A stretch of 64,000 bases of DNA. Source: Macrobrachium rosenbergii (Eukaryota; Arthropoda; Malacostraca; Decapoda; Palaemonidae). The position numbers and the translations under genes were made by a program. The stretch is from assembly GCF_040412425.1 (NCBI RefSeq), contig NC_089781.1, forward strand, positions 56,231,968-56,295,967, read 5' to 3'. Every line of letters starts with the position of its first letter. Positions within the stretch are counted from its first letter, which is position 1. The notes beneath the pieces were generated by a model. That model ran no database searches. It worked only from the letters and a program-made list of their open reading frames with translations, and was not told the origin of the DNA. Below are positions 60,255 through 64,000 of the stretch, piece after piece.

Positions 60255-60774
60255 GCCTGTTGCAATATTCTATATTTTATACATATAACCAGCATTTGAA
60301 TGAAATAACAAAATAACAGACAACTACTTTTCATTCAAGGCTTGTCTTTTGTGACAGATTAGAGACATATCTGAACGAAATGAGGAGGAAGTAAGCGGGC
60401 AATTTCCTTGGACGAGTTAAAAGAGGGTGGGGTTGCAAGGGTTGACAGAGACCTTGAACTCGAGGTCGAGAGCAACAACACTTCCCTCGACCCTGATTTT
60501 CATTATGCTCCAAGACAGTGAATTTGGTGCGCTTAACGCAATGAAGTATACGAAATAAACATTTCATAAATGAAAAAGTAAAGAAAATATGCGTGAGTTC
60601 GATAGGAAGCTTAGAAGGAAAATATAAGGGATACATTTATGAAAAGTCATTGACGCATTGTTCTATGAAGCATTGGAGGATATTCGACGTAAAGGGAAAA
60701 GTTAAAGGAATATATTCATAAATAGTTTCTATATATTTGTGTGAGATGAAATAACAACTTTCCTCTCTGTTGCA
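60255..60774. other. Spacer, no gene seen
   Basis: Nothing supported apart from the polypyrimidine run at its right end. Confidence 0.5.
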
Positions 60775-60775
60775 G

Positions 60776-60855
60776 GTCGCTCCTCGTCAGTTGTTGGAGT
60801 GCAAAAGACTCTCCCAGAAGAAGGAGAGGAAGAGGACCCTTTGGAAGACTCTGAA
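60776..60855 (+). CDS. Candidate internal exon, unknown protein
   Basis: The sequence AACAACTTTCCTCTCTGTTGCAG (acceptor, to about 60775) precedes about 80 bp reading SSSVVGVQKTLPEEGEEEDP then LEDSEG. A GAAG/GTAGTT donor-like site follows near 60855. The coding part is acidic and low in complexity. No family is recognised, and it lies on the strand opposite to the alpha-2-macroglobulin exons. It could be a real exon of a neighbouring gene or a chance match to splice signals. Confidence 0.35.
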
Positions 60856-61119
60856 GGTAGTTCTTTGCCTCAGGCACCAGGGGCTGTTTCGCTCCTTGTC
60901 GTGAGGGCAAAGATTCACCGATACCCAGCATCCCAGAGAAGAGTAAATTCTGCACCTATCATTTCATTGAATATATTCACAATTCCATTCAGGCTTTTAT
61001 AACTCCATTTCAGTTCATGTGTTGTTCGTAGTGCATACGTTTCGCATATGTATTCAATATTTCACATTCACAAGTATATTTTATGGATATAATTTGCTAA
61101 AGATTAATACGTACGTGCA
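60856..61119. other. Short spacer, no gene seen
   Basis: No supported feature between the candidate exon and the next microsatellite. Confidence 0.5.
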
Positions 61120-61197
61120 TACATACATACATGCATGCATATACATATGTATGCATATATATATATATATGTATATATATGTATATGTATATTACAT

Positions 61198-61274
<77 letters not shown>
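61120..61274. repeat. (AT)n and (AC)n(AT)n microsatellite
   Basis: A degenerate ACATAC/ATGC lead-in, AC at about 61197-61220, then AT to 61274. Confidence 0.95.
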
Positions 61275-61280
<6 letters not shown>

Positions 61281-61708
61281 GATAAAACCCACGAAGGAAA
61301 GGGGAACACTGGAGTGCTGCGAGGCCTTTCGACTGTCTGTCGTCCTTCACTTAGCAGACTGAAGAAATATAAAGGTAAGTTTACAAAGAAAGCTTATATA
61401 AATGACAGATGGGGATTACAAAGGAAAAAAAATGTATCTGGAATCCAACACAATTAAAGAATTAGTAGAACTGCCAAAACAGGGTTAAATATTTAAGAGG
61501 TTTTGCAAAGGATTATGAGCAACCGTTCAGAAGCAGGGACAGGACAATTAAAAGATTATACAAGGGGTGACTGACCACCAAAAAATATTAGTACAACAAA
61601 ATAATTCTCTCTTTTTTGTAAACAATAACAATTTTTGCAAGATGAACATTTTTAAAAATAAAAAATTATATTAAACATACGAATACTTAGAAAATATATA
61701 TAAGGTAA
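61275..61708 (+). mobile_element. 5' non-coding part of a + strand Penelope-like element
   Basis: It begins immediately after the AT array and contains GGAACACTGGAGTGCTGCGA and CCTTTCGACTGTCTGTCGTC, followed by ACTTAGCAGACTGAAG. I take this as the terminal segment of the element because the RT frame opens downstream with no other boundary. Confidence 0.45.
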
Positions 61709-62960
61709 CTAATTTGTAATGAATTCAGTGCCATAAAGTTAAAACGCCACATAGCAGCCGCAAAGCAAGAGGAGAAGGAAAAATTTAAGGAATTAGAAAA
61801 AGCCAGAATTTCTGTCAATCATTCTATCCCGGCTAAATGGAAGGACTCGCTGCGACAAGAAATTTATGGAAATCGTCGTAGGACTACAGATGCCCTAACA
61901 AGGACACTATACAGAAAACTAAAAAATCTTATTGATAGCAGTGACTGGACTAATAGTGCACGCAATGACTGTGTTATAAATTTATTAAGTAAACAAATAA
62001 GTGAAAATGTTGCGAGTGCACTCGGATACGGTTTATCCTTCTTTGTATCTAATAGACCCTCTGCTTTAACGATTGCGTCGTCCCTGTGTATATTTGAACA
62101 ATATTGTGATCTTCCTCAAAATCATGTTGACATAATTAAAGGTATTGTTTATGGAGCTGCGAATGTTAGGCATGAAAGTTATTTCCCTGCTAGCTGTAAG
62201 AAAAGTTTGACCGATCTTAAAAAAGACAATACAATCCACATCACAAAAGCTGATAAATCGAATAGCATTGTAATTTTAAATAAAGCTGACTACATGTCAC
62301 GTATGCAAGCCCTACTGCATGATGATACGACTTACAAAAAACTAACAACAAATTCTCTTGATCAAGTCATAAAAAATTTCAACAGCACAGTGAAAAAAAT
62401 CCTTAAAGATAAAAAAGAACTAATAGGTCACTTGTCAGTAAAATTTCCTTCGTTACCTTACTTGTTCGGATTAGTAAAAACACACAAAGAAAATAATCCT
62501 ATGCGGCCTATTATCAGTACTGTTGACTCAATATCATATAAACTTTCTAAATATATTACCAAGCTCTTGTCCCCGTTACTTGGAAGTATCTCCGATTCTC
62601 ACGTATATAATTGTCTAGATTCAGTTGAGAAATTAAACAAAATTTTTGGCCCACTGATTGATTCGTTAGTTTGATGTTTGTTCTCTTTTTACTAAAGTCC
62701 GTATAGAATCTATTTTAGAGTATCTTAGTAATGAACTAATCTATCATGAATTACTTCTACCTGTAAGTCATATTATTTCACTCGCTAGGTTGTGCATTTG
62801 TGATTGTAAGTTTATATTCAATGGTGAACTTTACCAACAAATATTTGGTATGACAATGGGCAACCCTTTATCCCCACTCCTCTCAAACTTGTATATGAAA
62901 TTCTTTGAAAAACGATATTTACCTAATATCATTTATACTCCTTTAAAGTGGCATAGACAC
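61709..62960 (+). pseudogene. Penelope-like reverse transcriptase, truncated
   Basis: The frame is open from just after a TAA near 61706 to the TGA at 62672-62674, without an early ATG. It includes ITKADKSNSIVILNKADYMS (62240) and YLFGLVKTHKENNPMRPIIS (62460), the fingers motifs of the Penelope class. A frameshift near 62670 leads to DVCSLFTKVRIESILEYL and FGMTMGNPLSPLLSNLYMKF (62845). Reading stops near 62950, before the Y-x-D-D palm motif, where unrelated sequence begins. RT core and endonuclease are lost. The open frame upstream of the first stop is better preserved than in the other two Penelope copies. Confidence 0.85.
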
Positions 62961-63185
62961 GGTCGACCTCACCGCGTAACAACTTCTCGCTGCTGGGAGA
63001 AAGAGCGCTGGTGAACTGGTACAATACATGTACGAAATGCCGGGGTCTAAGCGATGTCAGGCAGGGCAGCCAATCGGGACTACAACGTCTACCCCAAAAC
63101 CAAATCAAAGTCCTTCAAAAGAAGGCATCACGGCGACCCCATATAAAAATGGGAACAAGCTGGGAAGAAGAAGAAGAAGAAAATA
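62951..63185 (+). repeat. Possible retroposon fragment with (GAA)n tail
   Basis: GC-richer sequence (CGGTCGACCTCACCGCG, CCGGGGTCTAAGCGATGTC) replaces the Penelope RT abruptly and ends in GGGAAGAAGAAGAAGAAGAA. A simple A-rich or trinucleotide tail is typical of SINE or LINE 3' ends. There is only one copy in the window, so the family is unproven. Confidence 0.4.
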
Positions 63186-64000
63186 TGTTGTCGTGCGCTT
63201 GGTACATTCCATTCTTCTGATATAACACACCTGCAGTAGTCTTCGAATACTACCAGACGATTCAGGGAGGGTAAAAAACATGACAGTATCCTGAATCTCG
63301 TTCTGAGGCAAAAATAAATAAATAAATCAATCAATAAATAAAAAATAAATGAAATAAAAGCGAAATCATTGTTAAATGCATCGCTTGCAATAACGGGTCT
63401 TAAACAACCTCTTTCATGTGAATGGTCTTATGCATGTATTAAAATCCATTCAATGTTTTTCATATTTTTAGAGAATATTTATGTTGCTCCAATTCTAATG
63501 CTATATCTTTGCATATCTGGATTATTTGAAATACATTAAAATTAAAGCAGTGGACTTTATAATGACTTCTGTTTCTGTCTGTTTCTCTTTCATTATTTAT
63601 TTAACTAACTCTCTACGCACCTAACAAATTACCAGAAAAGAAGAGATTGAATTAAAGGGGACTTCTTCTACTTATTCAATAGTGCATCCTTTCTTGAAAC
63701 GCACACGCACACGCACACACACACACCAACAGCGGCAGAATTTTTTGAAAGCAGATGAAATTTAATAATCTATCTTATTTTTTTTAGTTTAAGTGCTGCA
63801 TTTCTTCAGTTCTTAGAAAAAAAGAGAATTGTTATTGATAAACAAACCTTCCCCTCAAATGCTGTTGCTAGAAAGCCTGATGTCTGATTATTGTGGACTC
63901 AGTGCATAGATTCACAAACAGGGTATTTGATCTCACTGAGCACATCTTTTAACGCCTGTTCACGTTAGTTGATGGATGTCCTATAGAAAGCCACAGAATC
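63186..64000. other. Spacer to window end, no gene seen
   Basis: A short (AAAT)n-type tract lies near 63312-63352 and an (AC)n tract near 63700-63725. No exon or repeat was otherwise recognised. Confidence 0.5.

Overview
This is animal nuclear DNA, not bacterial. It has spliced host exons, long AT/AC/GA dinucleotide arrays, Penelope-like elements, Ty3/gypsy elements, tRNA-like SINE units, and TIR DNA transposons (MULE, PIF-like, hAT-like). The mix suggests an arthropod and fits the repeat-rich genome of a decapod crustacean. That placement is an inference from composition; no species marker was found. Most of the window is mobile-element debris and satellite DNA around one host gene.

Layout. 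1-13.5 kb: a nested stack of LTR retroelements. An older element (2608-13451, with a SCAN-like gag) carries one gypsy copy in its 5' LTR (+ strand, 1-2607) and a second in its leader (- strand, 3444-7542, 376-bp LTRs, ATAT target duplication). The two gypsy copies have complementary losses: one lacks the integrase core, the other lacks the reverse transcriptase core and RNase H. 13.5-14.9 kb: a back-to-back cluster of tRNA-like SINE units. 16.0-24.1 kb: a deletion derivative of a Gmr1-type gypsy element, with pol order protease-integrase-RT and 1.9-kb LTRs.

26.5-44.2 kb: four exons on the - strand of an alpha-2-macroglobulin family gene (macroglobulin domains 1-3). All junctions have GT/AG signals and compatible phases. 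One intron of 15.8 kb holds about 100 copies of a 67-bp minisatellite (30.1-37.1 kb) and a 4.2-kb TIR transposon coding for a decayed protein that I could not assign to a named family.

46.4-48.6 kb: a FLYWCH-MULE transposase pseudogene between inverted G-rich minisatellite arms. 49-64 kb: long AT arrays, a non-LTR retrotransposon remnant, a PIF-like element carrying only a MADF-BESS protein remnant, and pieces of several Penelope-like elements in both orientations.

Only the alpha-2-macroglobulin exons look intact and host-derived. Nearly every other reading frame is a broken mobile-element gene or a translated simple repeat.
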